64,000 nucleotides of DNA from Bacteroidales bacterium. Its GTDB lineage: Bacteria; Bacteroidota; Bacteroidia; Bacteroidales; VadinHA17. The notes beneath the pieces were generated by a model. The model did no database searches. It was not told the DNA's origin and worked only from the letters and a program-made list of their open reading frames with translations. A program made the translations under genes and the position numbers. Where the stretch lies: contig JANTGF010000011.1 of NCBI GenBank assembly GCA_024763075.1, positions 1-64,000 of the forward strand. Reading direction: 5' to 3'. Of the stretch, positions 1 through 8,326 are shown in pieces; positions within the stretch are counted from its first letter, which is position 1, and each line of letters starts with the position of its first letter.

Positions 1-524
1 ATGCCAAGCTTCATTCCTTCTTTCCGGCAGGCGTTTGCCAGCTCTTTTACTACATCCCCTTTTCCGTTTTTCCAGGGACTGTTTTTAACGGAGTGTTCCG
101 TATATTTGCTGGGCCATAAGCAAAAACCATCATGATGTTTGGCCGTAAGAATAATAAGTTTCATGCCAGCATCCTTACAGGTTCTTACCCACTGTCCGGC
201 ATCCAGTTTTTCCGGATTGAAAAGTTTTGGGTCTTCTTTACCGTCTCCCCATTCCCTGTTGGTAAAAGTGTTGATGCCAAAGTGGAGAAAGCCGATCAGC
301 TCCATTTTTTGCCAGGTCAGTTGTCTATCGGAGGGAGTCAGCTTGGCAGCTTTCCGAATGATTTCTTCTTTTGAATCGCCCGGTAATATTTCCACATAAT
401 TTTTAGACCCTGTAGTCTGTCCGCTAAGCTTTTCATTTTTTATATACCCTGATAAGATGAAAACAAAGAGTAAGAAAAAAAAGTATTTTTTTCTTGCCAA
501 CAACAGACTGTAGATTTTATTCAT
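1..524 (-). CDS. Alpha-L-fucosidase, GH29 family (3' part cut by window edge)
   Basis: Only the first ~174 codons lie in the window. The ATG at 522-524 gives a long hydrophobic N-terminus (residues ~14-30), consistent with export. The GH29 N-terminal signature follows: HFGINTFTNREWG near residue 80, then LTAKHHDGFCLWPSKYT and HSVKNSPWKNGKGDVVKE. The HHDGF block lines the active site in this family; the catalytic nucleophile lies beyond the edge. It would release terminal L-fucose from glycans in the periplasm or outside the cell. No neighbouring fucose catabolism genes are seen here, so the substrate is open. Confidence 0.85.
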   Translation of the reverse strand, partial: MNKIYSLLLARKKYFFFLLFVFILSGYIKNEKLSGQTTGSKNYVEILPGDSKEEIIRKAAKLTPSDRQLTWQKMELIGFLHFGINTFTNREWGDGKEDPKLFNPEKLDAGQWVRTCKDAGMKLIILTAKHHDGFCLWPSKYTEHSVKNSPWKNGKGDVVKELANACRKEGMKLG

Positions 525-625
525 GTTTTATTTATTTTAATGGATATTTGTATTTTCTCTAAGCCTGGTTCCCCTCATAATAAAATAAAAAGGTATTTAA
601 AATTCATAATTCAGATAATTTGAAC

Positions 626-1555
626 TTACCGGGTAAATTTTAACAACTGATCATTTTGATCTCCATATCCCTTAAGTAGTAATCTTTCAGGATAAACCTC
701 AATGATGCCACAGGAAGTTTCTGACTGGGCTTCCACTAAGCCTTTCAGTGTCAGATAATGAATTTCCCCGGCTTTTTCATAACCACCTTCATGATGATGT
801 CCTGCGATCCAGGCAACCACACTTTTATGTGAATTTAAAAGTTCCAGCACTTCTCTGTTATTCCATAACTGGGTACCGTTCTCCGGTAATAAAGGCCAAT
901 GACAAAAAATGATTACTTTTTGATTTTTATGATCGGAATTATTTAATTTTTTATCCAGCCATTTTAGCTGCATGTCGCCAATGCCTCCATTCCAGTCATA
1001 TGCATTGTTTGATTTTTTCTTTTTCATTTCTTCAAGATGGGCCATGGCATTCTTGTATTGTGCGGAGCCTTTTTTATGGGCAAAAGTACTCACATCCGTT
1101 CCGTCCAATAAAATAAAACGATATGTTCCAGCCTCAAAATCAAAGTACCCTTTTTTATTGTTCAGTTGTTTTTTGACTTTTCTTTTGAAGCGATCTTCCA
1201 TCGAAAAATCATGATTTCCTGGTACATTATATACCGGGAACTGTAATTTTTTCAATATTGCCAGGGGTTTGTCAAAACTATTGTAGTCACGGTCAATCAT
1301 ATCTCCCAGGGTGATGGTAAAAGAAAGCTCATGTTTATTGAATATATGAATACAGGTATCAAGTTTTTGTAAGGAACCCCTGTAATCCCGTTTTCCGGCT
1401 TTTTCTGCATCCGCATATTGTATGTCGGCTACCACACCAAATGAAAATATTTTTTCCCCCGGAATTCGATGATCTTGTGAAACCTCTTGCGATGAAATAA
1501 TTTGTGAGGTGACAGAAAAGATAAGAATGGAAAGGATACACCGGATAAACTTCAT
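626..1555 (-). CDS. Secreted metallophosphoesterase, ADP-ribose/CDP-alcohol diphosphatase (ADPRibase-Mn) type
   Basis: A 309-residue protein with an N-terminal signal peptide (residues 1-22). Calcineurin-like metal motifs appear in order: DIQYAD (~43-48), GDMID (~96), GNHDF (~124), FCHWPLLPE (~220) and GHHHEGG (~252). The DIQYAD...GKRDYRGSL start is the hallmark of the Mn-dependent ADP-ribose/CDP-alcohol diphosphatase subgroup, which hydrolyses ADP-ribose, CDP-choline and CDP-glycerol. Predicted export suggests a scavenging role, an inference. It lies 100 bp downstream of the fucosidase start on the same strand; the upstream 290 bp separates it from a divergent gene. Confidence 0.8.
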   Translation of the reverse strand: MKFIRCILSILIFSVTSQIISSQEVSQDHRIPGEKIFSFGVVADIQYADAEKAGKRDYRGSLQKLDTCIHIFNKHELSFTITLGDMIDRDYNSFDKPLAILKKLQFPVYNVPGNHDFSMEDRFKRKVKKQLNNKKGYFDFEAGTYRFILLDGTDVSTFAHKKGSAQYKNAMAHLEEMKKKKSNNAYDWNGGIGDMQLKWLDKKLNNSDHKNQKVIIFCHWPLLPENGTQLWNNREVLELLNSHKSVVAWIAGHHHEGGYEKAGEIHYLTLKGLVEAQSETSCGIIEVYPERLLLKGYGDQNDQLLKFTR

Positions 1556-1849
1556 ATATTTTTACAAATGGTTAATTTCAGATTTTAAAATTAATCAATT
1601 TATCATAAAATGTTGTACCATTCTGGAATTTTCATCGATATAATTCGGATATTGTTAGTTTGACTATTCGCAGATATGTATTCCGGGTAAAAAGAATAAA
1701 TAATACCTGAAGCATCGCAATAAACTTTGTTTATTGGTTAAAATAATGGTTGTTTCCGAAGTATAATTTGAGGTATTTCGCTGATGATTAATAGAACTTT
1801 CGTTTTTTTCTATTCATCATCTGGTTTTTTATACATAGTACCAGTCCGT

Positions 1850-3778
1850 ATGTTTGTTTTTAGAAAAAAATTTCTGCTTATCTTTTTTGCAACTTTTTCA
1901 ATGTTAAGTTGTACTAAGAAAGCATCAGAATATAAGCCCGGGACCTATATTAGAAACTGGCTGATACTTGGCCCTTTTCCAAATTGTGAAAATTGTGGTA
2001 CCGAAAATTATAAGCATGGCAAAAATTGTACAGGGTTTTATACGGACTACCTGAAATCTGCTGGTGGTGAGAAAAACCTTATTCCGGAACCCGGGATGAA
2101 AATTGATTCTCCCAAACCGGGATTGAACAGGGAATGGTTTACTTACCAAAGCAAAACCGATAAGATTCCCCTGGCAGAGCTCATGAACCCTAAAGATATG
2201 GTGATAGCTTATGCTTTCACTCAAATAAAATCTCCTAAGGACCAGAAAGCAATTCTTGCTCTTGGTAGTAATGATGGCGTACAGGTATTCCTGAACGGGG
2301 AGAAGGTACACGAGAACCATCCTGAAAACGGTCGCTGGCTACAGGCAGATAATGATTATGTTCCGGTTGAATTAAAAAATGGATTAAACAGGCTGATGCT
2401 TAAAATAGATCAGGGAACCGGAGATTTTGGTTTCATTGCCCGGTTTCTGGATTACGATTCGTTGGTAACCAATATCCGGAATGATGTGGATTCTTATAGT
2501 AAACTAAAAGTTGTTGCATTGGGAGATACCTTGATCGCAAATTTTGGATCAGACAATAAAATTTCCGTATTAAATCCTAATGCCAAGGTTGCCATTGAAT
2601 TTATTCATGAAAAGGAAGGGAAAGTCATTGAAAAACAAACAATCCCCGGGGAAGATGTCAGCTTAAATCTAAAAAATATACCCAATGGATTTATTACTAT
2701 TAAAGCTGTCTTTCCGGATAGTAAAGGCGAACTGATTACCTCTCAAATCAGGTATTTCAAGGGCAAATTAAAACGGCATCTCCTGCCTGAAAGACTAGGT
2801 AAGGATCGGGTAGTCTTGTCCAAAAAAGGCAAACCAGTGTTTCCGGTTGGTACCTACGGTGCACCTGTATCGGATTACAAATTATTGAAAGAAACAGGCT
2901 ATAATTTTGTAGTGGGCTCACCTTCGGACCTGGATGCTGCCTATGATGCAGGATTGATGGTCTCTGTTCATATAAATGGCAATGATATCAAGGCTGCCAG
3001 GGATACAATTACAAAGTATAAGGATCATCCTGCCGTTTTATGCTGGATGATGTATGATGAACCGGGTTATAACCGTGCTGATTTATTGCATATATATAAT
3101 TTATACAATGCTGTTTATGAGGCTGATCCCATTCATCCGTCCTATCTGGTGATAACAACCCCAACCGTTTATGAATCATTTGGCCGTTTGTGTGATGTAC
3201 TTGCCGTGGATACTTACCCGGTAACAAATGGAAAGATTACCGATGTGGGAGATAATATTGCTTTGGCTTATCACCGGATAGATGATAATCAGCCGGTCTG
3301 GCACTGCGGGCAAATGTTTAATTGGCCCGAACAGAGAAGGCCTAATCCTCAGGAACATCGCTTCATGACCTATCTTTCTATTATTGAAGGGGCAAAAGGT
3401 GTGCTGTGGTATACCTATAAAGGTTATGGGCAATATTTACCAGAGGATGACCCGGAACTCTGGAATGCACAAAAAAGGATTTTAGCCGAATTAAATCAAC
3501 TGGCTCCACTGATTTTAGCGCCTGGATTCGGAAAACCCGCTCTGATGGTTAATGAAAATAAGAATATTCGTGCCATCATAAAAGAGGGACCTTCAGGGAC
3601 ATACCTGATTGCCGCAAATAAATCAAAAAAAGATACCTTTGTTCCTGAATTTAAATTAGGAGAAGATTTTAATAGTAGAGTGGAAGTTTTTGGAGAAAAC
3701 AGAAAAGCGGTTGTTATAAATAATATTTTGAAGGATGAGTTTAAACCTTTGGATGTTCATATTTACAGACTTAATTAA
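1850..3778 (+). CDS. Lipoprotein glycosidase-like protein: N-terminal beta-sandwich plus TIM-barrel (GH-A type)
   Basis: The longest frame opens at 1784, but the ATG at 1850 starts a clean lipoprotein signal (MFVFRKKFLLIFF...MLSC), so I take that one (642 residues). Residues ~35-200 resemble the carbohydrate-binding-like sandwich found in front of many Bacteroidota glycosidases (NWLILGPFP, LGSNDGVQVFLNGEKVH). The C-terminal half looks like a TIM barrel: WMMYDEPGYNR places a likely acid/base Glu at ~residue 404, followed by DVLAVDTYPV and the strand AKGVLWYTYKGYG. It resembles glycoside hydrolases of the GH-A superfamily, but I cannot assign a CAZy family. It ends 23 bp before the aldehyde dehydrogenase and may share its transcript. 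Confidence 0.65.
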   Translation: MFVFRKKFLLIFFATFSMLSCTKKASEYKPGTYIRNWLILGPFPNCENCGTENYKHGKNCTGFYTDYLKSAGGEKNLIPEPGMKIDSPKPGLNREWFTYQSKTDKIPLAELMNPKDMVIAYAFTQIKSPKDQKAILALGSNDGVQVFLNGEKVHENHPENGRWLQADNDYVPVELKNGLNRLMLKIDQGTGDFGFIARFLDYDSLVTNIRNDVDSYSKLKVVALGDTLIANFGSDNKISVLNPNAKVAIEFIHEKEGKVIEKQTIPGEDVSLNLKNIPNGFITIKAVFPDSKGELITSQIRYFKGKLKRHLLPERLGKDRVVLSKKGKPVFPVGTYGAPVSDYKLLKETGYNFVVGSPSDLDAAYDAGLMVSVHINGNDIKAARDTITKYKDHPAVLCWMMYDEPGYNRADLLHIYNLYNAVYEADPIHPSYLVITTPTVYESFGRLCDVLAVDTYPVTNGKITDVGDNIALAYHRIDDNQPVWHCGQMFNWPEQRRPNPQEHRFMTYLSIIEGAKGVLWYTYKGYGQYLPEDDPELWNAQKRILAELNQLAPLILAPGFGKPALMVNENKNIRAIIKEGPSGTYLIAANKSKKDTFVPEFKLGEDFNSRVEVFGENRKAVVINNILKDEFKPLDVHIYRLN

Positions 3779-3801
3779 TACACAATTAAAATATAGAAAA
3801 A

Positions 3802-5193
3802 ATGAGTAAATTTCAGGTAATTACACCCGTTGATGGAAGTGTTTATGCCGAATGTCAGTTACACACTCCTTCAGATATTGATAACGCACTAAGCCTGGCA
3901 GGAAAGGCTCAAAAAGAATGGAGAAACCTTTCTGTAGCAGAGAGAAAACCTTACATTGAAAAGTTTATCGAAGCGTTCCGGGGGATGACTGACAGGATCA
4001 GTGAGGAATTGAGCTGGCAGATGGGTCGGCCCATCAGTCATTCACCGTTTGAGGTTAGAGGAACCATTGAACGGACCACAGGAATGCTTGATCTGGCTGA
4101 GAAATCACTTGCAGATGTATTGGTGGATGAGATTTCCGGCTTTAACCGCTATATTAAAAAGGAACCACTGGGAACTGTTTTTGTCATTCCTGCATGGAAT
4201 TACCCTTATCTTATTGCCATTAATACCATTGTTCCGGCCCTGCTTGCCGGAAATGCAGTAATTTTAAAACATTCTGCCCAAACGCCTCTGGTTGCGGAAC
4301 GTTTTTCAGATGCATTCAGGGAAGCCGGCTTGCCGGAAGGGCTTTTCCAGTACCTGCACCTTGATCATTTGGATACGGCAAATGTGATCAGGGATCCAAG
4401 GATAGGATTTGTGTCATTTACGGGATCGGTAAGTGGCGGACATCAGATTCAAAAGGTAGCTGCTGAAAGTTTTGTGGGAGTAGGACTGGAGTTGGGTGGC
4501 AAGGATCCTGCCTATGTATGCAATGATGCGAATCTGGACTTTGTTGTTGAAAATCTGGTGGAAGGAGCATTTTTTAATGCAGGTCAGTCATGTTGTGGAA
4601 TTGAACGTATTTATGTTGAGGAGAATACATTCGACCGTTTTGTGGAAGGATATGTTGAACTTACAAAGAAATATAAGCTGGGAAATCCGCTTGATAAAGA
4701 AACCAATCTGGGTCCGGTTGCCAAAAGGGGAGGTGCGGAAGCTGTGAAGTTTCAAATTGAGACAGCTCTGAAAGCCGGTGCAAAAGCTTTGATTGACCCA
4801 TCTTTATTTCCTGAAACAGAATTGGGTTTTAATTATCTGGCACCCCAGGTTTTAATAGATGTAGATCATTCTATGGAAATTATGACGGAAGAAAGTTTTG
4901 GCCCGGTAGTGGGAATCATGAAGGTAAGAAATGATGAAGAAGCGCTGGCTCTTATGAACGACAGCCAGTACGGCCTTACAGCTTCCATCTGGACGGAAGA
5001 TGAAGAGAAAGCCATCAACATTGGAAATAAGGTGGAAACCGGTACCTGGTTTATGAACCGCTGCGATTATCTCGATCCTTATTTATCATGGACAGGAGTG
5101 AAAAACACAGGTCGGGGTTGTACGCTTTCCACCATAGGTTATGAGCAACTTACCCGGCCAAAATCCTATCACCTTCGAATCAAAACTCATTAA
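3802..5193 (+). CDS. NAD(P)-dependent aldehyde dehydrogenase
   Basis: A 463-residue cytosolic ALDH-superfamily enzyme that oxidises an aldehyde to a carboxylate. Visible landmarks: PAWNYPYL (~residue 133), FTGSVSGG (coenzyme loop), general-base Glu230 in LELGGKDP, catalytic Cys264 in NAGQSCCG, and EESFGPVVG. The length and GQSCC motif fit the non-acylating class. It heads a five-gene same-strand run with an iron alcohol dehydrogenase, a HAD hydrolase, an amidotransferase and an MFS carrier, so its substrate is probably the aldehyde made by the next gene product. The last codons already form part of the 8-bp repeat array that follows. Substrate unknown. Confidence 0.9.
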   Translation: MSKFQVITPVDGSVYAECQLHTPSDIDNALSLAGKAQKEWRNLSVAERKPYIEKFIEAFRGMTDRISEELSWQMGRPISHSPFEVRGTIERTTGMLDLAEKSLADVLVDEISGFNRYIKKEPLGTVFVIPAWNYPYLIAINTIVPALLAGNAVILKHSAQTPLVAERFSDAFREAGLPEGLFQYLHLDHLDTANVIRDPRIGFVSFTGSVSGGHQIQKVAAESFVGVGLELGGKDPAYVCNDANLDFVVENLVEGAFFNAGQSCCGIERIYVEENTFDRFVEGYVELTKKYKLGNPLDKETNLGPVAKRGGAEAVKFQIETALKAGAKALIDPSLFPETELGFNYLAPQVLIDVDHSMEIMTEESFGPVVGIMKVRNDEEALALMNDSQYGLTASIWTEDEEKAINIGNKVETGTWFMNRCDYLDPYLSWTGVKNTGRGCTLSTIGYEQLTRPKSYHLRIKTH

Positions 5194-5256
5194 CTCATTA
5201 ACTCATTAACTCATTATATCATTAAATCATTACATCATTACATAATTAACTAATTA
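5185..5256 (+). repeat. 8-bp degenerate tandem array, nine units
   Basis: Nine consecutive octamers of form nnTCATTA: actcatta four times, then tatcatta, aatcatta, catcatta, cataatta, actaatta. The array starts inside the last codons of the aldehyde dehydrogenase and fills almost the whole gap to the alcohol dehydrogenase start. Confidence 0.9.
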
Positions 5257-5268
5257 ATTCCAAAAATT

Positions 5269-6414
5269 ATGGCAGATAAAAGACATACATATTCATATCC
5301 TACCAGGATTGAATACGGACCCGGAGCAATGAAAGACTTTGCTTCCATCGTGAAAGAAACCGGATTGAAAAAAGGATTGATTGTAACGGATAAAGGTATT
5401 GAAAAAGTAGGTATAGCCGGTCAGTTAAAGGATTATTTTACTGCGGTAGGGATTGAATCAGTTGTTTTTAGTGATGTGAAATCCAACCCCACCGAAGCGA
5501 ATGTACTGGATGGAACCAAAGTTTACAAAGAAACTGAATGTGACTTTATAGTAGCATTGGGCGGTGGCTCTCCTATTGATACTGGAAAAACCATCAAAGT
5601 AATGGCAACTCATGATGGCCCGCTTGAGAAATATGACGATACGAAAGGAGGAGATAAATACATAAAGAATAATATGCCTCCGTTTTATGCCATTCCGACT
5701 ACTGCAGGTACGGGAAGTGAAGTTGGCAGAAGTAGTGTGATCACGGTAAATAACAAAAAAACGATCATCTTTTCTCCTTTTATGATGCCGGACATTGCTG
5801 TGCTGGATCCTATGATTACAGTATCTCTTCCTCCAAAACTTACGGCAGCTACAGGTGTAGATGCCTTTGTTCATAATCTGGAAGCTTTCATTATGGAAAC
5901 TTATCATCCAATGGCTGACGGAATGGCAAAAGAAGCCATGGAGATGTGTGTAAAATATCTGGGCGCTGCGGTAAATAATGGTTCAGACATTATTGCCAGG
6001 GGAAATATGCTGATGGCTTCGGCAATGGGAGCCATTGCTTTTCAAAAGGGTCTGGGATTGAACCATGCAATTGCACACGGACTGGGAGTTTTTTACGATA
6101 TGCATCATGGCCTTGCCAATGCTGTTGTATTACCGGAAGTAATGCGCTACAATCTTTCCAGGGATTTGACCAGGGAAAAATATGCTTCATTAGGGGTCAT
6201 TTTCGGAGTTCCGAATGATGCGGAAGCGGTTATTGAAGCGGTGGAAGAATGGCTGAAAACTGTGGATATGCTTAAAAAATTATCCGAATTGGGTGTCGGT
6301 ACTGATAAATTTGCAGAACTGGAAGCTTATGCGCTCGAGGATCCCTGTTGTCCGCTCAATCCAAAAAAGGTAGAAGAAGGGGATGTGGTTGGGATACTGA
6401 AGCGATTGTTTTAA
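5269..6414 (+). CDS. Iron-containing (group III) alcohol dehydrogenase
   Basis: A 381-residue Fe-ADH family protein. The Rossmann-like N-terminus carries the NAD-binding GGGSPID (98-104) and the TTAGTGSE segment (144-151). The metal ligands expected from FucO-type enzymes are present: Asp198 and His202 in VDAFVHNLEAF, His266 in GLNHAIAH, and His280 in MHHGLANA. It would interconvert a primary alcohol and an aldehyde; placed directly after an aldehyde dehydrogenase it probably feeds that enzyme. The 75-bp gap before it is occupied by an 8-bp repeat array, and a related array follows it. Substrate not predictable from sequence alone. Confidence 0.92.
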   Translation: MADKRHTYSYPTRIEYGPGAMKDFASIVKETGLKKGLIVTDKGIEKVGIAGQLKDYFTAVGIESVVFSDVKSNPTEANVLDGTKVYKETECDFIVALGGGSPIDTGKTIKVMATHDGPLEKYDDTKGGDKYIKNNMPPFYAIPTTAGTGSEVGRSSVITVNNKKTIIFSPFMMPDIAVLDPMITVSLPPKLTAATGVDAFVHNLEAFIMETYHPMADGMAKEAMEMCVKYLGAAVNNGSDIIARGNMLMASAMGAIAFQKGLGLNHAIAHGLGVFYDMHHGLANAVVLPEVMRYNLSRDLTREKYASLGVIFGVPNDAEAVIEAVEEWLKTVDMLKKLSELGVGTDKFAELEAYALEDPCCPLNPKKVEEGDVVGILKRLF

Positions 6415-6417
6415 CCG

Positions 6418-6575
6418 GAATAATGAATGAGTGAGTGAATGCTTGAATGTATATGAAATTATGAATACGGAAAAGGAAGTATTTATTGAGAATTTAAAGA
6501 AAAGAACTAATAATTCTCTGTTATAAGAATAAAAGGTAATACTCATTCACTCATTTATGCATTTAAGCATTCTCA
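6418..6575 (+). repeat. Pair of opposed 4/8-bp repeat blocks flanking an AT-rich spacer
   Basis: Block 1 (about 6421-6450) reads in octamers aatgaatg, agtgagtg, aatgcttg. Block 2 (about 6541-6572) reads actcattc, actcattt, atgcattt, aagcattc, close to the reverse complement of block 1. The two could pair as a stem around ~90 bp of spacer, in the gap between the alcohol dehydrogenase and HAD genes. Confidence 0.75.
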
Positions 6576-6605
6576 TTGTATAACTATTATACTAAAACAT
6601 AATAT

Positions 6606-7355
6606 ATGATAAAAGCCATCACTTTCGATCTTTGGGATACTGTTTTTATTGATGATTCAGACGAGCCAAAAAGAAAAGAAGCCGGAAGGTTGTCTAAGAA
6701 AGATGAAAGAAGATTCCTGGTTTATGAATATGCAGCAAGGCATAAGAATATTTCGAAAGAACTTGTGGAAAAAGTTTATGATACTGTGGATGAGTCTTTT
6801 AGAAAAGTCTGGCATGAACAATTTGTTACCTGGAAAGTTGAAGAGAGGCTGGAACTCATATTTAACGGGCTGGGGGTGAACCTTCCTAAGGAAGAAATGA
6901 ATGAAATTGTAAAACTTCACGAGGAAATGGAACTGGAATTTCGTCCTGATTTCATAGAAGGGGTAGGAGATGCACTCAAAGAACTGCACAAACCCTACAA
7001 AATCGGTGTTATTTCTGATGCAATTTTCAGTCCGGGCCGTGTGCTAAGGGAATTGCTGAAGGGGGAGGGTCTTTTACACTTTTTTGACCATTTTGTTTTT
7101 TCCGATGAAATCGGGAGTTCAAAGCCCCAACCGCTTGTGTTTGAATCGGCATGGCAGAAATTCGGAATAAAACCGGAGGAAATGCTGCACATTGGCGATC
7201 GTGAGCACAATGATATTTTGGGGCCAAAAAAGCTGGGGATTCATACATTGTTATGCACTGCTTCCCTGGACAGAGGGAGTGAAAATACTCAGGCAGATGG
7301 TGTCTTTAGTAATTACAAAGAGCTGCCTTCAATTATTAAATCATTAAAAATCTGA
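6606..7355 (+). CDS. HAD-superfamily hydrolase with a non-canonical DxW nucleophile motif
   Basis: A 249-residue cytosolic HAD protein with a helical cap between motifs I and II. Motif I is FDLWDT: the nucleophile is Asp8, but the usual D+2 acid/base Asp is Trp10. Motif II is VISDA (Ser), motif III the Lys in SSKPQP, and motif IV HIGDREHNDILG. Classical HAD phosphatases keep Asp at D+2, while dehalogenases and phosphonatases do not, so a phosphatase call is not automatic. The neighbouring organophosphate-type carrier suggests a phosphorylated or phosphonate substrate (inference). The next gene begins 12 bp downstream. Confidence 0.82.
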   Translation: MIKAITFDLWDTVFIDDSDEPKRKEAGRLSKKDERRFLVYEYAARHKNISKELVEKVYDTVDESFRKVWHEQFVTWKVEERLELIFNGLGVNLPKEEMNEIVKLHEEMELEFRPDFIEGVGDALKELHKPYKIGVISDAIFSPGRVLRELLKGEGLLHFFDHFVFSDEIGSSKPQPLVFESAWQKFGIKPEEMLHIGDREHNDILGPKKLGIHTLLCTASLDRGSENTQADGVFSNYKELPSIIKSLKI

Positions 7356-7367
7356 ATTTTAAAAAAT

Positions 7368-8222
7368 ATGAATAGAAATTTTAAATTTCTGATCCTTGAC
7401 GGATATCCAAAACCCAGCAGGGACCAGTTTGATGAGTGTGGTGTAAGCCTGGCCGGGATATTATATGCAAAATTGCTTTTACGGCATTTACCGGATGCAG
7501 AATATGATATTATTTATACCAGTGATCCCGGTTCAGAGGTTCCGGATCTTGACGGTTTAAAAGATTACGATGCAATTTTATGGCCGGGGTGTAATCTTAC
7601 TGTGTATCATGATCATGATGAACGGGTTACAAAAATGACAAAACTCTCAAAAAATGGATTTATTGCGGGTTTGCCACAATTTGGCAGTTGCTGGGCAGCA
7701 CAACTGGCTGTTTATGTGGCAGGAGGAGAGGTAAAGCCTAATCCCAAAGGAAGAGAGATGGGAGTAGCCAGGAAAATATTTATTACCGAAGAAGGGAAAA
7801 AGCATCCTATGTATGAGGGAAAAACTCATGTATTCGACGGCTTTATCAGCCATGATGATATGATCACGAAACTGCCGGAAGGTGCCACCTGCCTTGCCTC
7901 CAATGACTTTACGCAGGTTCAGGCCGTTGAAGTAATTCATGAAAACGGGGTTTTCTGGGCACCCCAGTATCATCCGGAATACAATCTGTATGAAGTGGCC
8001 AGACTGATCATTGCAAGGGAAGAAAAACTGACAAGGGAAGGATATTTCAGGAATCATGAAGATCTGATAAATTATGTAACTGATCTTGAAACTATTTATA
8101 AAGATCATTCAAGGAAGGACTTGCGCTGGAAACTGGCAATAGACGACGATCTTCTCTCGGACGATATAAGAGAACTTGAATTTAAAAACTGGTTAAATAA
8201 ACAAGTCCTTAAAAAGGCATAG
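7368..8222 (+). CDS. Type 1 (class I) glutamine amidotransferase-like protein
   Basis: A 284-residue stand-alone GATase1 domain. The nucleophile elbow is QFGSCWA with Cys108, and the C-terminal catalytic pair is His202 and Glu204 in QYHPEYN. It resembles GuaA-like and gamma-glutamyl hydrolase-like proteins not fused to a synthetase. It may hydrolyse a gamma-glutamyl or other amide bond or supply ammonia to an unknown partner. Its place between a HAD hydrolase (12 bp upstream) and an MFS carrier, in an operon with aldehyde and alcohol dehydrogenases, suggests a shared catabolic route; no direct evidence for the substrate. Confidence 0.82.
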   Translation: MNRNFKFLILDGYPKPSRDQFDECGVSLAGILYAKLLLRHLPDAEYDIIYTSDPGSEVPDLDGLKDYDAILWPGCNLTVYHDHDERVTKMTKLSKNGFIAGLPQFGSCWAAQLAVYVAGGEVKPNPKGREMGVARKIFITEEGKKHPMYEGKTHVFDGFISHDDMITKLPEGATCLASNDFTQVQAVEVIHENGVFWAPQYHPEYNLYEVARLIIAREEKLTREGYFRNHEDLINYVTDLETIYKDHSRKDLRWKLAIDDDLLSDDIRELEFKNWLNKQVLKKA

Positions 8223-8267
8223 AGATAATTTGATTTTAAGGTAATAACTTTATATGAAATTGTACCC

Positions 8268-8307
8268 ATTTATTCATTCATTCATTCATTCATTCATTCA
8301 CTCATTT
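8268..8307 (+). repeat. CATT tetranucleotide tandem array
   Basis: A run of ttca/attc tetramers (about eight units) ending in actcattt, in the gap before the MFS carrier gene. It repeats the octamer theme of the two gaps upstream in the same operon. Confidence 0.85.
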
Positions 8308-8326
8308 AAGCGTTAACAAAAACAAA

